A DNA stretch of 64,000 nt from Candidatus Heimdallarchaeota archaeon (GTDB lineage Archaea > Asgardarchaeota > Heimdallarchaeia > Heimdallarchaeales > Heimdallarchaeaceae): contig DAOVER010000007.1 of assembly GCA_030668875.1 (NCBI GenBank), positions 27,645-91,644 of the forward strand. The letters run 5' to 3'. Below, piece by piece: positions 27,065 to 36,168 of the stretch. The notes under the pieces are model-generated. The model saw nothing but the letters and a program-made list of their open reading frames with translations, did not search any database and was not told the origin of the DNA. How positions within the stretch are numbered: position 1 is the first letter of the stretch; every line of letters starts with the position of its first letter. Position numbers and translations under genes: made by a program.

Positions 27065-27652
27065 TCATGCACTTGTAAAAACAAGTTCTTCCTCTTTGTA
27101 AGTTAGAGTACCTCTAACCAAATTGCTTATTTTTAGTTCAGCTCTACACAATGGACAGGTTTCTTTTTCTTTTAACCAATCTTCAAAGTGTTTTGGATGC
27201 CCTGCATAATTGCAATTTGGGCAAAGTATCACACCAAGTTTTTCCTTATCTTTAAAGTCGAATTTTTGCAGACAAATTATACACTTCTCTCCAGAAATAG
27301 CTTCTTCTACTTTCCTAACCCAACTGGACAATTCTTTCGCTTCTTCCTTATTTGTTTCTTTTGGATCCTTCTGTTGAATTTGATGAAGAACATTAAGTAT
27401 TTTCTCTTTATTAACAAAGGAAATCGATTCAGAAGTTTCTATCTTCTCTTCTGCTTTTTCTAGAAATTCAGTTACTTGTTTCTTAATAGTTTTGAACGAC
27501 TTCTGTAATCCAGTAGTGAGTTTATCTGAAAAAGTATCAATGTCTTTTTTCACTTTTTGCTCCCTTGTAATCCTATTACCACAATATGGACAAAAATCGC
27601 TTGCTAAGGGAATCTTTCTTAAACAGAATTTACATGACTTTTTTTCACTCAT
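27065..27652 (-). CDS. Zinc-ribbon protein with C-terminal RING-like domain
   Basis: 195 residues. An N-terminal zinc ribbon has C7, C10, C21 and C24. Residues about 30-115 are charged and probably helical or coiled. The C-terminus has eight potential ligands: C124/C127 (CIIC), C144/C147 (CPNC), H152/H155 (GHPKH) and C166/C169, ending DWLKEKETCPLCR, which strongly recalls the WL...CPLCR end of RING-H2 ubiquitin ligases. The ligand order is not exactly that of a cross-brace RING: one expected cysteine after the histidines is missing and an extra CxxC precedes them. No ubiquitin, E1 or E2 gene is nearby. A structural zinc role is the conservative reading. Confidence 0.62.
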   Translation of the reverse strand: MSEKKSCKFCLRKIPLASDFCPYCGNRITREQKVKKDIDTFSDKLTTGLQKSFKTIKKQVTEFLEKAEEKIETSESISFVNKEKILNVLHQIQQKDPKETNKEEAKELSSWVRKVEEAISGEKCIICLQKFDFKDKEKLGVILCPNCNYAGHPKHFEDWLKEKETCPLCRAELKISNLVRGTLTYKEEELVFTSA

Positions 27653-27671
27653 TTTAAATATCCCTTATTTC

Positions 27672-28529
27672 TCATGGTAATTCTTTTTTAGTCTCACACT
27701 GGGGACAGTACCACCAACTTCCACCTTGTGGAGGAAAATATCTTGTCATCCCAATTCCACAGCTCTCGCAAATTTCAGAATGATCTTCAAATTCCAGTGC
27801 GATTTGTAGAAAGTCGTGTGTCTCGAAGAAATACTTTGAAAATTTAATAGCATCTAAAACTTTTTCTACCGCATCTAATTCAAGAACAGTTCCATGAATC
27901 CTGTGAGTAGTGATGTAATCGTAAGCTTGACGAGGTTTTAATTTATCCTCAGCTAATGGTTTTGTAGCTATGTATAGGTATTCTGAAGAATTAACAATCA
28001 TTTCCATAAGACTACGATTTTGTAAACCTAATCCAAGCATATTGAAAGGAAACATGAAGATGCTAAGTTTTGGATTTGATGTTATAAAGAATGAAACTGT
28101 ACCAATGGGTTCCAAACAATAGATTCCTATATGATTCCCATACTTACCAATGGAACTGATATATTTAGTGACGATGTCATTATCTCTTTGATCGACGATA
28201 GAATGGTCAAAGAATATAACACATGGTTTAAATTTCAATTTGTGAAATAAAGTAAGTAGACCATTTATCTCTTCAAAACTAACAATGACCATAATCTTAC
28301 AATTAGGAATCTCACCATGCAATAAATTAAGAAAATTAACCATTTGTTCATTATATAAGTAGAATAAACACGCATTCGAACCTGTCACAGAAGTTCGTTT
28401 GAGAATGGGTAAGAGAGCTTCATGGTTTTTTAGTAAATGGTCATCAGGAATATCTTCAAACTTAGAGTACTTAACTGAACCAACAATAGTTCTAGGAATA
28501 ATATCTTTCAATCTTTCATATTCACTCAT
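27672..28529 (-). CDS. Conserved protein with TIM-barrel-like body and C-terminal zinc ribbon, unknown function
   Basis: About 285 residues from ATG 28529 (an in-frame ATG at 28550 would add seven). The middle has alternating strands and helices (IMVIVSFEEINGLL, PCVIFFDHSIVD, YLYIATKPLAEDKLKP, GTVLELDAVEKVLDAI), which look like the second half of a beta/alpha barrel. The end carries CESCG and CPQC, a four-cysteine zinc site. No catalytic motif could be assigned. It lies 19 bp upstream of the RING-like gene on the same strand, so the two are probably co-expressed. Confidence 0.6.
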   Translation of the reverse strand: MSEYERLKDIIPRTIVGSVKYSKFEDIPDDHLLKNHEALLPILKRTSVTGSNACLFYLYNEQMVNFLNLLHGEIPNCKIMVIVSFEEINGLLTLFHKLKFKPCVIFFDHSIVDQRDNDIVTKYISSIGKYGNHIGIYCLEPIGTVSFFITSNPKLSIFMFPFNMLGLGLQNRSLMEMIVNSSEYLYIATKPLAEDKLKPRQAYDYITTHRIHGTVLELDAVEKVLDAIKFSKYFFETHDFLQIALEFEDHSEICESCGIGMTRYFPPQGGSWWYCPQCETKKELP

Positions 28530-28609
28530 TGAGCTCAAATAGAAATACACTGACGTTTTATAAAAGTTATCGCATTCACAGATATCAAGTTAATGTCTCA
28601 TAGAAAGAA

Positions 28610-29848
28610 TCAAGCTCTTTGATAGAACAAATTATCCCATTCTTCATTATTAATAAGATATTGACAGCTATTGCTTTCTAACATTTCTAGAATGTATGGG
28701 TGTGATTCATGATGAAAAGGCATTTTGTCCACTTCGCTCGGGCTCATCTGTTTCAGGTCTTTTTTAAGCGTTTCAAGTAGGATACTATCCTGTTGAATAC
28801 GTTTATCTTCTAATGATGAACCTTGCAATATTCTTGATTTTAAGAAAGAAACACGGGATAATACTGTTGAAACGCGTCGGTTAAAATGCAATTTATCTTC
28901 CGGAATATAACGTGGTTCAAAAAAAGGAATTTGATATTTCTTGCTCATCTCATATCCCATTTTGATTGTATCTACAAGGTTTAATTTATTAGAGTAATAT
29001 GCATCTGGAATGCCACTTGGATTATTATTTGTATACAATTTTGTATATTGTTCATGTAGTTCAGAATAGTGCTCCTTTATGACAGAAAACATCTCTTCCT
29101 TATGTTTCCCTTGGCGAAGAGTTAATCCTCCGGTTATAACAAACTCAGCATTCACTTCTTTGCATCTTCTGAATAAATCTTCGAGATTCTTCCTCGTATC
29201 ACCAATAAATGGCAAAAGAGGTGTCATATACACCCCTGCAGGTAAACCCTCCTCTCTTAGCTTTTGAACTGCTGAAAATCTTTCCTCAGTTGTGCTTGCT
29301 CTTGGCTCAAAAATCTTTTGCTCTTCTTGGTCTGATAATGTTATTGTAAGTGACATTCTAGCGAACGATTGCTTATGTATTTTTTTGAAAAGGTCAATAT
29401 CGCGAAGAACTAGAGAGTTCTTTGTAAGGGTTCTAATAGGAAAATTATAATCATAAGCAATTTGAAGTAACTTTCTAGTAACTGATAGAACTTCTTCCGC
29501 TGGTTGATATACATCACAGATTCCTCCTCCTATAAATAGAATAAATTTACTTGGTATATTCTGTTTCGCAAATTCCCTGTAATTAGGAATAAAATCAACC
29601 AAAGTCTCTGTGCGTTGTCTGTTAACAGGGTAAAATCCTCTGTTTCTTAGATATTGTTCTAATAGTTCTGGAGCATTAACTTTGACTTTGATAATGTTAC
29701 TGAACTCATCATGGAGATAGAACCGTTTTGCTTTCCCGTTACAATATTTGCAATCGTGATAGCATCCCTGATAAGGATTGAGATGATACTGTGTTTTATG
29801 TGCAGTATTATGAATTAATGTTTTAGCAATAATTTTCTCAATCTGCAT
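28610..29848 (-). CDS. Radical SAM protein, spore-photoproduct-lyase-like / Rv2578c-type
   Basis: 412 residues. The [4Fe-4S] triad is C29, C33, C36 in NPYQGCYHDCKYCNG, followed by an SPL-like radical SAM barrel (FIGGGICDVYQPAE, PIRTLTKNSLVLRD, GVYMTPLLPFIGD). The NPYxGCxHxCxYC opening is usual for the broad SPL-related group, whose members mostly lack a defined reaction. No true SPL substrate-binding cysteine could be identified by eye, so DNA repair is not claimed. Monocistronic; a gap of about 90 bp separates it from fixX. Confidence 0.78.
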   Translation of the reverse strand: MQIEKIIAKTLIHNTAHKTQYHLNPYQGCYHDCKYCNGKAKRFYLHDEFSNIIKVKVNAPELLEQYLRNRGFYPVNRQRTETLVDFIPNYREFAKQNIPSKFILFIGGGICDVYQPAEEVLSVTRKLLQIAYDYNFPIRTLTKNSLVLRDIDLFKKIHKQSFARMSLTITLSDQEEQKIFEPRASTTEERFSAVQKLREEGLPAGVYMTPLLPFIGDTRKNLEDLFRRCKEVNAEFVITGGLTLRQGKHKEEMFSVIKEHYSELHEQYTKLYTNNNPSGIPDAYYSNKLNLVDTIKMGYEMSKKYQIPFFEPRYIPEDKLHFNRRVSTVLSRVSFLKSRILQGSSLEDKRIQQDSILLETLKKDLKQMSPSEVDKMPFHHESHPYILEMLESNSCQYLINNEEWDNLFYQRA

Positions 29849-29940
29849 CGGGAATCACAGAATTATCACGTTGAATAAAAAGAGATATTTGAATATTTAA
29901 GGATGAAAAAATAGCGAAATAAAAAAGAAACAAGAGAAAA

Positions 29941-30252
29941 TTAGCTGTGCTTAAATTCTACTCCAAATCTACCTTTCGGATTGTGCCAATCTACACTTCC
30001 ATGGGGGCAAACAACGCGACACACTCCACATTCAAGACATGCCACATAATCATATAATACGGGTCCTTCTGCATCTTCCCCTTCTGTAAATTTATAACAA
30101 TCTGCTGGACATCCATAAACACAATCGTGTGTTGTACATTTTGCTTTACATATTTCTGGATTTATGGTTATATGTTCATAGTTTTGATCTGTTGTGATCT
30201 TGGTTAGATCAAGTTTTTCTTCAATTGTCATGACTTTCCTTGCATCACTCAT
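29941..30252 (-). CDS. fixX: FixX-like ferredoxin of the ETF-quinone oxidoreductase
   Basis: Small ferredoxin-like partner of FixC. 103 residues with cysteines in CKAKCTTHDCVYGCPADC and CLECGVCRVVCPHG. The second set gives a full [4Fe-4S] binding pattern; the first set looks partly remodelled, as in ETF-QO ferredoxin domains. The start codon overlaps the fixC stop by 4 bp. Confidence 0.88.
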   Translation of the reverse strand: MSDARKVMTIEEKLDLTKITTDQNYEHITINPEICKAKCTTHDCVYGCPADCYKFTEGEDAEGPVLYDYVACLECGVCRVVCPHGSVDWHNPKGRFGVEFKHS

Positions 30253-31559
30253 AATGAAGTCAATCCTCCTACAACATCCTTAACTGTTCCAAGAAGCTTA
30301 GCTCGTTTTAATATGTGTTTAATTGCAGCTCTTGTTATCTTCTCTCTTGGTCTTCCGTTATTTTTCAATAACCTGTAGAAAAGACCATTGATGAGTTCGG
30401 GGTAATGTGCGAAAATCCTTTCAGTTTCAAGGAATTTAGCTGCTCTCTTGAAAGTTTTAAGATCTTGGTAAACGAAGCTTTCTTTGAGTTTCTCTTTGTA
30501 AATTTTTGTAGATTTCTTTGTATAGTCATTGGATTCCAGAACTTTCTTTGCCGCCTCTCCAGCTATTCTTCCGGATTCTAAAGCAAAATTGATTCCTTCA
30601 ATGTAGAGGCCTGCATTGAGTACCATTCCAGCTGCGTCACCAACTACAATCACTCCATTACCATAGAGTTTTGTAAGGTGTTTGAAACCACCTTCAGGGA
30701 TCATATGAGCAGAATATTCGATCATTTTCGCATCCTTGAGCAATTTTCTGATATATGAGTGATTTTTGAAATCTTCTAGAACTTCAGTTGCTTTTAATTT
30801 CTTTTTTATTAATGATTTGACATTAAGAATTAAACCAAAAGAAAGAGTATTTTCATTAGTATAGAAGAAACCACCACCAGGAACGCCACGATAATGTCCT
30901 ATAATCTCATTACTTATTCCTTCAGTACCTGTGACATGAAACCTTTCCTCAATTAGCTTCTTTGGAAGTTCATAAGTTTCTTTCATAGCAACACCATAAT
31001 GACGTGCATGAGGATGTTTAGCTAATTTTGCTTTTTCAGTTAGAATGCGATTCGCTCCTTCAGCGATTATGACTAATTTAGCTCGTAATTCTTCATCACC
31101 TAATTTAACTCCAACAATTTGTTTGTCTTTCCAGACAAAATCTTCTACAATTGTATCAGGAAGGATCATAGCTCCTGCTTCTTCTGCTTTTTCAGCTAAC
31201 CATCTATCAAATTTAGGTCTTTGAACAGTTATACTATTGTAAGGTGTTTGATTGAAATCACGTAAATCTACATCAATTGTCATTGAACGTGCTTCAGACA
31301 ACATAGTGGTTTTTTTTGTTGTTAGATGTCTCTCAAAAGACCCCTTATCTTCCCAATAATTGGGGATTAAGTTGTTCAATACAGGACCATAAAGAGCAGC
31401 ACCACTGACATTTTTAGCTCCAGGGTACTGTCCTCTTTCTAACATAGCAACCTCGACCCCAGTTCGTGCAAGAACCAGAGCAGCTGCACATCCAGCAGGA
31501 CCTGCCCCAACTACTATTACCTCAAAATCATACTCTTCAGACATATGATTTGAGCTCAA
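30249..31559 (-). CDS. fixC: FixC-like electron-transfer-flavoprotein:quinone oxidoreductase
   Basis: FAD protein that takes electrons from EtfAB and passes them to a quinone. It has the N-terminal dinucleotide fold VIVVGAGPAGCAAALVLA, the GDAAGMVLNAGLYIEGINFA FAD motif and ETF-QO-like length (436 residues; the iron-sulphur part is the separate FixX). With fixX, etfA and etfB it makes a FixABCX set, which in characterised systems either oxidises acyl-CoA-derived electrons or bifurcates NADH electrons to ferredoxin and quinone. Confidence 0.9.
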   Translation of the reverse strand: MSSNHMSEEYDFEVIVVGAGPAGCAAALVLARTGVEVAMLERGQYPGAKNVSGAALYGPVLNNLIPNYWEDKGSFERHLTTKKTTMLSEARSMTIDVDLRDFNQTPYNSITVQRPKFDRWLAEKAEEAGAMILPDTIVEDFVWKDKQIVGVKLGDEELRAKLVIIAEGANRILTEKAKLAKHPHARHYGVAMKETYELPKKLIEERFHVTGTEGISNEIIGHYRGVPGGGFFYTNENTLSFGLILNVKSLIKKKLKATEVLEDFKNHSYIRKLLKDAKMIEYSAHMIPEGGFKHLTKLYGNGVIVVGDAAGMVLNAGLYIEGINFALESGRIAGEAAKKVLESNDYTKKSTKIYKEKLKESFVYQDLKTFKRAAKFLETERIFAHYPELINGLFYRLLKNNGRPREKITRAAIKHILKRAKLLGTVKDVVGGLTSL

Positions 31560-31598
31560 AATGTTGATTTATAAATAAATCGACTTAACGCAAAAGGA

Positions 31599-32294
31599 TT
31601 AATCCTTCATATTGAGTCCATAACCCCAGTTCCCATCTTCATCATAGTTGAAGGATTTAAACATGCCAAAAGCATTCCAAACCTCATCAAAAATAGGTTG
31701 CATAAGTCTAGGAATGTCATCGACTTTGTCATAATTTTCAATAAAAATGTCTGTAAGCTTAAGAATTTCCTCTGGATATTGAGTAGGTTGAACTCCAAGA
31801 ATTTCATTATTCAATTTCATTGTGTAATCCTTAATTTGGACAAAAGAGAGATACATGAATATTGGTGATTCAACACCGATCCTGCGAAACACTTCGAAAT
31901 AGTATGGAATAACTTTCATAATCTCCTCTTCAAAAGCAACACTAGGTACTTCTTTTTTTGATACAATAGTTTTGATTAAACTTCCTTCAACAGCTTCAAT
32001 TATACCTTTACGATAGAGGTGAGCATAAGATCTCGCTTTTCCTTCTAAATCAGTCGTATAAGTTAGAAAACCATCAAATGTGTGACTGGTTTCAATGCCA
32101 ATAGCCTTTATTGGAAGTAGATATTTGGGATTTCTTTCTATAATTTCAATATCGTAATTAGGATCTATAGCAGACCTACCCTCTGCCATTAGGTGTAGAA
32201 TGATTTTCGCACCAGGAAGGAATCTTGTTGGAGTACGATTGTTTTGTAATTCTTTTACTCTATCATTACGAAATATACTGCTCACAAAATTCAA
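31599..32294 (-). CDS. Protein similar to the C-terminal part of AlbA/Schlafen-type ATP-binding proteins
   Basis: 231 residues. FRNDRVKELQNNRTPTRFL, AKIILHLMAEGR, FDGFLTYTTD and YAHLYRKGIIEAVEG resemble, from memory, the conserved region that follows the Schlafen AlbA_2 domain in many prokaryotic ATP-binding proteins. Here it stands alone, without the nucleotide-binding domain, and no remnant of one is seen upstream. Function unknown. It is inserted between etfA and fixC in the same orientation. Confidence 0.5.
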   Translation of the reverse strand: MNFVSSIFRNDRVKELQNNRTPTRFLPGAKIILHLMAEGRSAIDPNYDIEIIERNPKYLLPIKAIGIETSHTFDGFLTYTTDLEGKARSYAHLYRKGIIEAVEGSLIKTIVSKKEVPSVAFEEEIMKVIPYYFEVFRRIGVESPIFMYLSFVQIKDYTMKLNNEILGVQPTQYPEEILKLTDIFIENYDKVDDIPRLMQPIFDEVWNAFGMFKSFNYDEDGNWGYGLNMKD

Positions 32295-32489
32295 TCCTTC
32301 TGTGCTTTTTTAAATATTTTTTTGTAACTAATTTTCTATAATATTACAGATGATGAAGTACTATATTACATTAGTGGAGTTGGGATGTTTGATAGAAAAA
32401 TAAACTGAACTATATTTAGTAATTTCGAATAGATTTCCAATAGTCTTATCTTCAATTTAACACTTAGTAAAAAAAAAGTGAGAAGATAA
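32295..32489. other. Gap inside the fix cluster
   Basis: 195 bp of AT-rich sequence between the etfA stop and the unknown gene. It probably contains the minus-strand promoter of the unknown-fixC-fixX unit, which would make the cluster two transcripts. No gene is seen. Confidence 0.35.
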
Positions 32490-33446
32490 TTATTTCAATT
32501 TCTCTTTTAGGATTGGAAGGATAACATGCATATCACCAATGATGGCATAATCTGCATAATTGATGATAGGCGCCCCTTCATCTGTGTTTATGACAATTAG
32601 TGTTTTTGCCTTAACACCAGACATGTGTTGAGGAGCACCTGAAATACCAGCAGCTATATACAAATCAGGAGATATTGACTGCCCAGTTTGTCCAATTTCA
32701 TAAGTCTCTTCAACCCAATGAACGTCAGTGCAAGCTCTTGTAGCTCCTATTTGACCACCAAGTAAATCTGCTAATTCGCGAATAATCTGGAAGTTTTCTT
32801 TACCAGCAACTCCACGACCTGCAGCAACAATTACTTTAGCATCTTTAAGATTGACAGTTCTCTCTGCTTTCTTTATTTCAATGTGTTTGACTAATTTGTC
32901 TGCATCTTCAAAAGTAACTGAGACACTTGTGATTTCTGGGTTAGCACCCGAAGGATTTTCATCTATGAAAAAAGCACCAGGTCTAGATGTTGCAAAAATA
33001 ATGTCTCCTACAACCTGTGTAACTCTCATTGCTTGATCATCTCTAACGGGAGTGTGGAAATGTAAACTATCCCCTTCGATTGTGAGATCAACTATTCTCT
33101 GTGCACAAGAACTAGCATTTCTTACAGCTAATCTGGGAATCAAGTCTTCTCCATAAACTGTTCCAGCTGCAACTACAAACCTTGGATTAATTTGGTTGAT
33201 TATTTCCATCATAGCTCTTGTATATGTAGCGCTGAGATAAAATTCTAATTCAGGAGCATCAACAGTTACAACTTGTTGTACACCATGTAATCCTAACTCT
33301 TGAATCCATTCATCTTTCAAGTCTTTTCCAAGAAATGCACCAATTATTTTAGCTCCATCGATGGATGTTTTGATTTTGTTCAAAATTCCAAGAGTGTTTT
33401 CTTCGATTTTACCGTCTCTTATTTGAATAAATACTAATGTCTTCAT
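32490..33446 (-). CDS. etfA: Electron transfer flavoprotein alpha subunit
   Basis: FixB-type subunit. The C-terminal FAD-binding signature is clear (IGQTGQSISPDLYIAAGIS, GAPQHMSG). N-terminal domain begins LVFIQIRDGK. 318 residues. It follows etfB by 4 bp. Confidence 0.92.
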   Translation of the reverse strand: MKTLVFIQIRDGKIEENTLGILNKIKTSIDGAKIIGAFLGKDLKDEWIQELGLHGVQQVVTVDAPELEFYLSATYTRAMMEIINQINPRFVVAAGTVYGEDLIPRLAVRNASSCAQRIVDLTIEGDSLHFHTPVRDDQAMRVTQVVGDIIFATSRPGAFFIDENPSGANPEITSVSVTFEDADKLVKHIEIKKAERTVNLKDAKVIVAAGRGVAGKENFQIIRELADLLGGQIGATRACTDVHWVEETYEIGQTGQSISPDLYIAAGISGAPQHMSGVKAKTLIVINTDEGAPIINYADYAIIGDMHVILPILKEKLK

Positions 33447-33450
33447 TTTA

Positions 33451-34251
33451 TCACGCTCCTAGTTTAACCTCATCTTCCTTCAGTTTCGCAAGAAGTTTGT
33501 CAACCATTTCTTCAGGTTCTCCTTCTTTAATGAGGAAGGTTTCTTTCTCAATAACAATGTTCGAAAGGGATATTTGCTTCAAGGAAGCAGCATCAGCACT
33601 AATCTCGCTGATTTCTAAGCCCAAATCAGTAGCTGACCAAATAGGAATTACAGCTTTCTTTGCAGCAAGAATACCTCTCATTGTTGTATAGCGAGGAATA
33701 AAATATTGACTGTCACTACAACTGATTAAAGCTTTCTGTGGGATTGCGACAACCTTCTTTCCACCTTCTAGAACATGTCCTACTTTAAAACCTTGATTTA
33801 TTGTTTCCATTTCTTCAGCGCATAAGACACTAGGAATATTCAACATTTCAGCTAGCATTGCTGGAGCAGCATAAGAGCTAGAAGATTGTTCTTCAACTCC
33901 GAGTAGAATTAAATCATACTCACCAATTTTATCTAATGCTTTAGCATAAATTTTTGCTAATAGATAAGGATCATCTGTGTAAAAAGCTTCATCAGTTATT
34001 TCTATTGCATTTGTGCAACCCATAGCAACTGCTTCTTTGAGAGCTTTGTTAGGCTTATTCCCTCTCACACAGACAGCTGTAACCTCAGCTCCTTGACTGT
34101 CTTTGAGTTTCAAGGCTCCTTCAATTGCATTTTTACCTGTTGGGTTGATCACTAAATCATCAACACTTACTCGTGAAGCATCAAAGTAATCTACACCCTG
34201 TAATTTTACTTGTGTGCTCACGATTTGTTGTATAAAAACAACGATTTTCAT
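33451..34251 (-). CDS. etfB: Electron transfer flavoprotein beta subunit
   Basis: FixA-type subunit, 266 residues. Conserved features: NPTGKNAIEGALKLKD, GCTNAIEITDEAF, LILLGVEEQSSSSYAAPAML. The second nucleotide site (AMP, or FAD in bifurcating ETFs) cannot be typed by eye. First gene of the fix unit, with a start about 130 bp from the divergent M42 peptidase. Confidence 0.92.
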   Translation of the reverse strand: MKIVVFIQQIVSTQVKLQGVDYFDASRVSVDDLVINPTGKNAIEGALKLKDSQGAEVTAVCVRGNKPNKALKEAVAMGCTNAIEITDEAFYTDDPYLLAKIYAKALDKIGEYDLILLGVEEQSSSSYAAPAMLAEMLNIPSVLCAEEMETINQGFKVGHVLEGGKKVVAIPQKALISCSDSQYFIPRYTTMRGILAAKKAVIPIWSATDLGLEISEISADAASLKQISLSNIVIEKETFLIKEGEPEEMVDKLLAKLKEDEVKLGA

Positions 34252-34381
34252 ATTACTCAGAGTGTCTGAAGTTGCGTGTTAAATAAACATTACGTCTTTT
34301 CAAAAAATTTGTTGTGAGAAAACAGAAGAATTAAGAGGAAAAATATTAAAAGTAGAATAACTTACACTCAGTGGTATAGAA

Positions 34382-35440
34382 ATGAATATTGACAAAGAAA
34401 GCGTAATTCAAACACAAATGGAATTAAGCAACTTAATTGGTGTTCCAGGTCATGAGGATGAAGTAGCAGAATATTTGCTAATGAAACTAGAGCATCTAAA
34501 TGTAGATAAAGCGTGGATTGATCCTTTGGGGAATGTTCTAGCTATAAAGGAAGGTACAGACCCAAACGGTTTAAGGATATTACTTGACGCACATATTGAT
34601 GAAGTAGGTTTTATGATAAGTCATATTGGTGATAAGGGTTTTATCACCATTGAAACTCTAGGTGGGATTGATAAAAGATTGATGCTAGGAGCATTAATAC
34701 ACTTCCAGACTGAAAGTAAAGAAAGAATAATTGGTGTAGTTGGAGCATCCCCACCACATGTTACTAAGCCTGAAGATAGAGAAAAGATACCAGATATAAA
34801 CCAAATGTTTGTGGATATCGGATGTAGTTCATACAATGAAGTTAGACAAAAAGGTCTAGATATTGGATCAGTTGGTACCTTCTATACAGAATGCAAAAAA
34901 CTCAATGATGATACTCTATTAGGTAAAGCATTTGATGATAGAACTGCATGCAATGTCATCTTACACACACTAGAGAAATTGAAAGATGAACCAATAAAGA
35001 ATACAATCTTAGTTAACTTTGCTGTTCAAGAAGAAGTTGGAGGTAGAGGTGCTAGAGTTGGTACTTATTCTTTAGAACCTAGCATAGCACTAGCACTTGA
35101 AAATACCATTGCCAGTGATGTTCCTGGAGTCCCTCCACAGAAAATCGTTACCAAAATTGGTGGTGGACCAGCAGTTACAGCAGCAGATAGAACTCTAATA
35201 GTTCCTAAAAAAATACTTGACAGGATAAAGAAAGCTGCAGAAGAACTAGATATTAGTTGGCAATATAAAAAACCAACATATGGTGGTACTGATGCAGGAG
35301 CGATATCTGTAAGTAAATCAGGCGTTCCATCTGGAGTTATTTCTGTGCCATGCCGTTATATCCATTCAAATGCTGGTTTATTAAAAGTGGACGATATACT
35401 AAAGACTATTGAACTTGTAACAAAATTCCTAAAATTGTGA
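34382..35440 (+). CDS. M42 family aminopeptidase (TET-like)
   Basis: Di-metal aminopeptidase, probably forming a tetrahedral dodecamer. Ligands and catalytic acids: H71 and D73 in DAHIDEVGF, AFDDRTA, EEVGGRG (catalytic and bridging Glu), the aspartate of SDVPG and the late YIHSNAG histidine. 352 residues, usual for family M42. It trims peptides released by the proteasome and similar proteases. Monocistronic. Confidence 0.92.
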   Translation: MNIDKESVIQTQMELSNLIGVPGHEDEVAEYLLMKLEHLNVDKAWIDPLGNVLAIKEGTDPNGLRILLDAHIDEVGFMISHIGDKGFITIETLGGIDKRLMLGALIHFQTESKERIIGVVGASPPHVTKPEDREKIPDINQMFVDIGCSSYNEVRQKGLDIGSVGTFYTECKKLNDDTLLGKAFDDRTACNVILHTLEKLKDEPIKNTILVNFAVQEEVGGRGARVGTYSLEPSIALALENTIASDVPGVPPQKIVTKIGGGPAVTAADRTLIVPKKILDRIKKAAEELDISWQYKKPTYGGTDAGAISVSKSGVPSGVISVPCRYIHSNAGLLKVDDILKTIELVTKFLKL

Positions 35441-35445
35441 AAAGT

Positions 35446-36021
35446 TTAATCTTCTTTGTATTTTTCTTCAAATTCATGTTCCAAAATATCCATTATTATG
35501 CAATCATGATACTTTCCTTGCATGAAAAAGCATTCTCTTTTCCTACCAACTTCTTTCCAACCTAGCTTCTTGTAAACATGATATGCTCTTTCGTTGTAAG
35601 AGACTACTCCTAATTCAATTCGATGAAGATTAAGAACTCTAAATCCGAATTTCATTAAGCAAATCATGGCATCTGTACCGTAGCCTTTATTAAAATTACC
35701 CGAGTTATGAATGCCAATACCTAATTCAGCAGTTCTAGACGTATGTGAAAATTCTCCAATTCCACAAGTTCCTAAATATTCTTTGGTATCTTTATGCTCA
35801 ATAACAAAATTATATTCTGTTCCCTTACTGTAGTTTTCAATTGACTTTTTAATCCAGTCTTCTTCTTGCTTGCTTGAAACTGGGGTGATATTTCCTAATC
35901 CCAAACGAGGTTCATACATGTTAAAGTATTTCATTATTTTTTCTAAATCAGTGATTTCAATTGCTCGTAATATAACCTTTTCACCAATAAAGGGAGACTT
36001 AATGCTATAAACATCTACCAT
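35446..36021 (-). CDS. GNAT N-acetyltransferase (RimJ/RimL type)
   Basis: 191 residues. Typical of the RimJ/L branch: VILRAIEITDLEKI at the start, acetyl-CoA loop HNSGNFNKGYGTDAM, and the C-terminal SYNERAYHVYKKLGWKEVG. Likely acetylates a protein N-terminus or small amine; the substrate cannot be told. Converges with the M42 gene. Confidence 0.86.
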   Translation of the reverse strand: MVDVYSIKSPFIGEKVILRAIEITDLEKIMKYFNMYEPRLGLGNITPVSSKQEEDWIKKSIENYSKGTEYNFVIEHKDTKEYLGTCGIGEFSHTSRTAELGIGIHNSGNFNKGYGTDAMICLMKFGFRVLNLHRIELGVVSYNERAYHVYKKLGWKEVGRKRECFFMQGKYHDCIIMDILEHEFEEKYKED

Positions 36022-36110
36022 AAGAATTGTTTCATCTAATATTTTAATAATGTTTTGTTGTCAAGTATCCTATAGTCTTTTATGGATTATCGATTAACTG
36101 AAAAATACCC

Positions 36111-36119
36111 TTTATATAC
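36111..36119 (+). promoter_or_regulatory. TATA box of the ABC exporter operon
   Basis: TTTATATAC lies 50 bp before the ATG at 36169, predicting a leader of about 25 nt that contains AGGA as ribosome site. Confidence 0.5.
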
Positions 36120-36168
36120 CCGAATTTGGTGAGAATAGATAAGCAGAGATTAAGCGACCAGGATAAAT

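Noticed and set aside
28610..29848. Calling the radical SAM protein a spore photoproduct lyase
   Set aside because: Only the general SPL-like opening and barrel are visible. The specific catalytic cysteine and DNA-binding features could not be confirmed.
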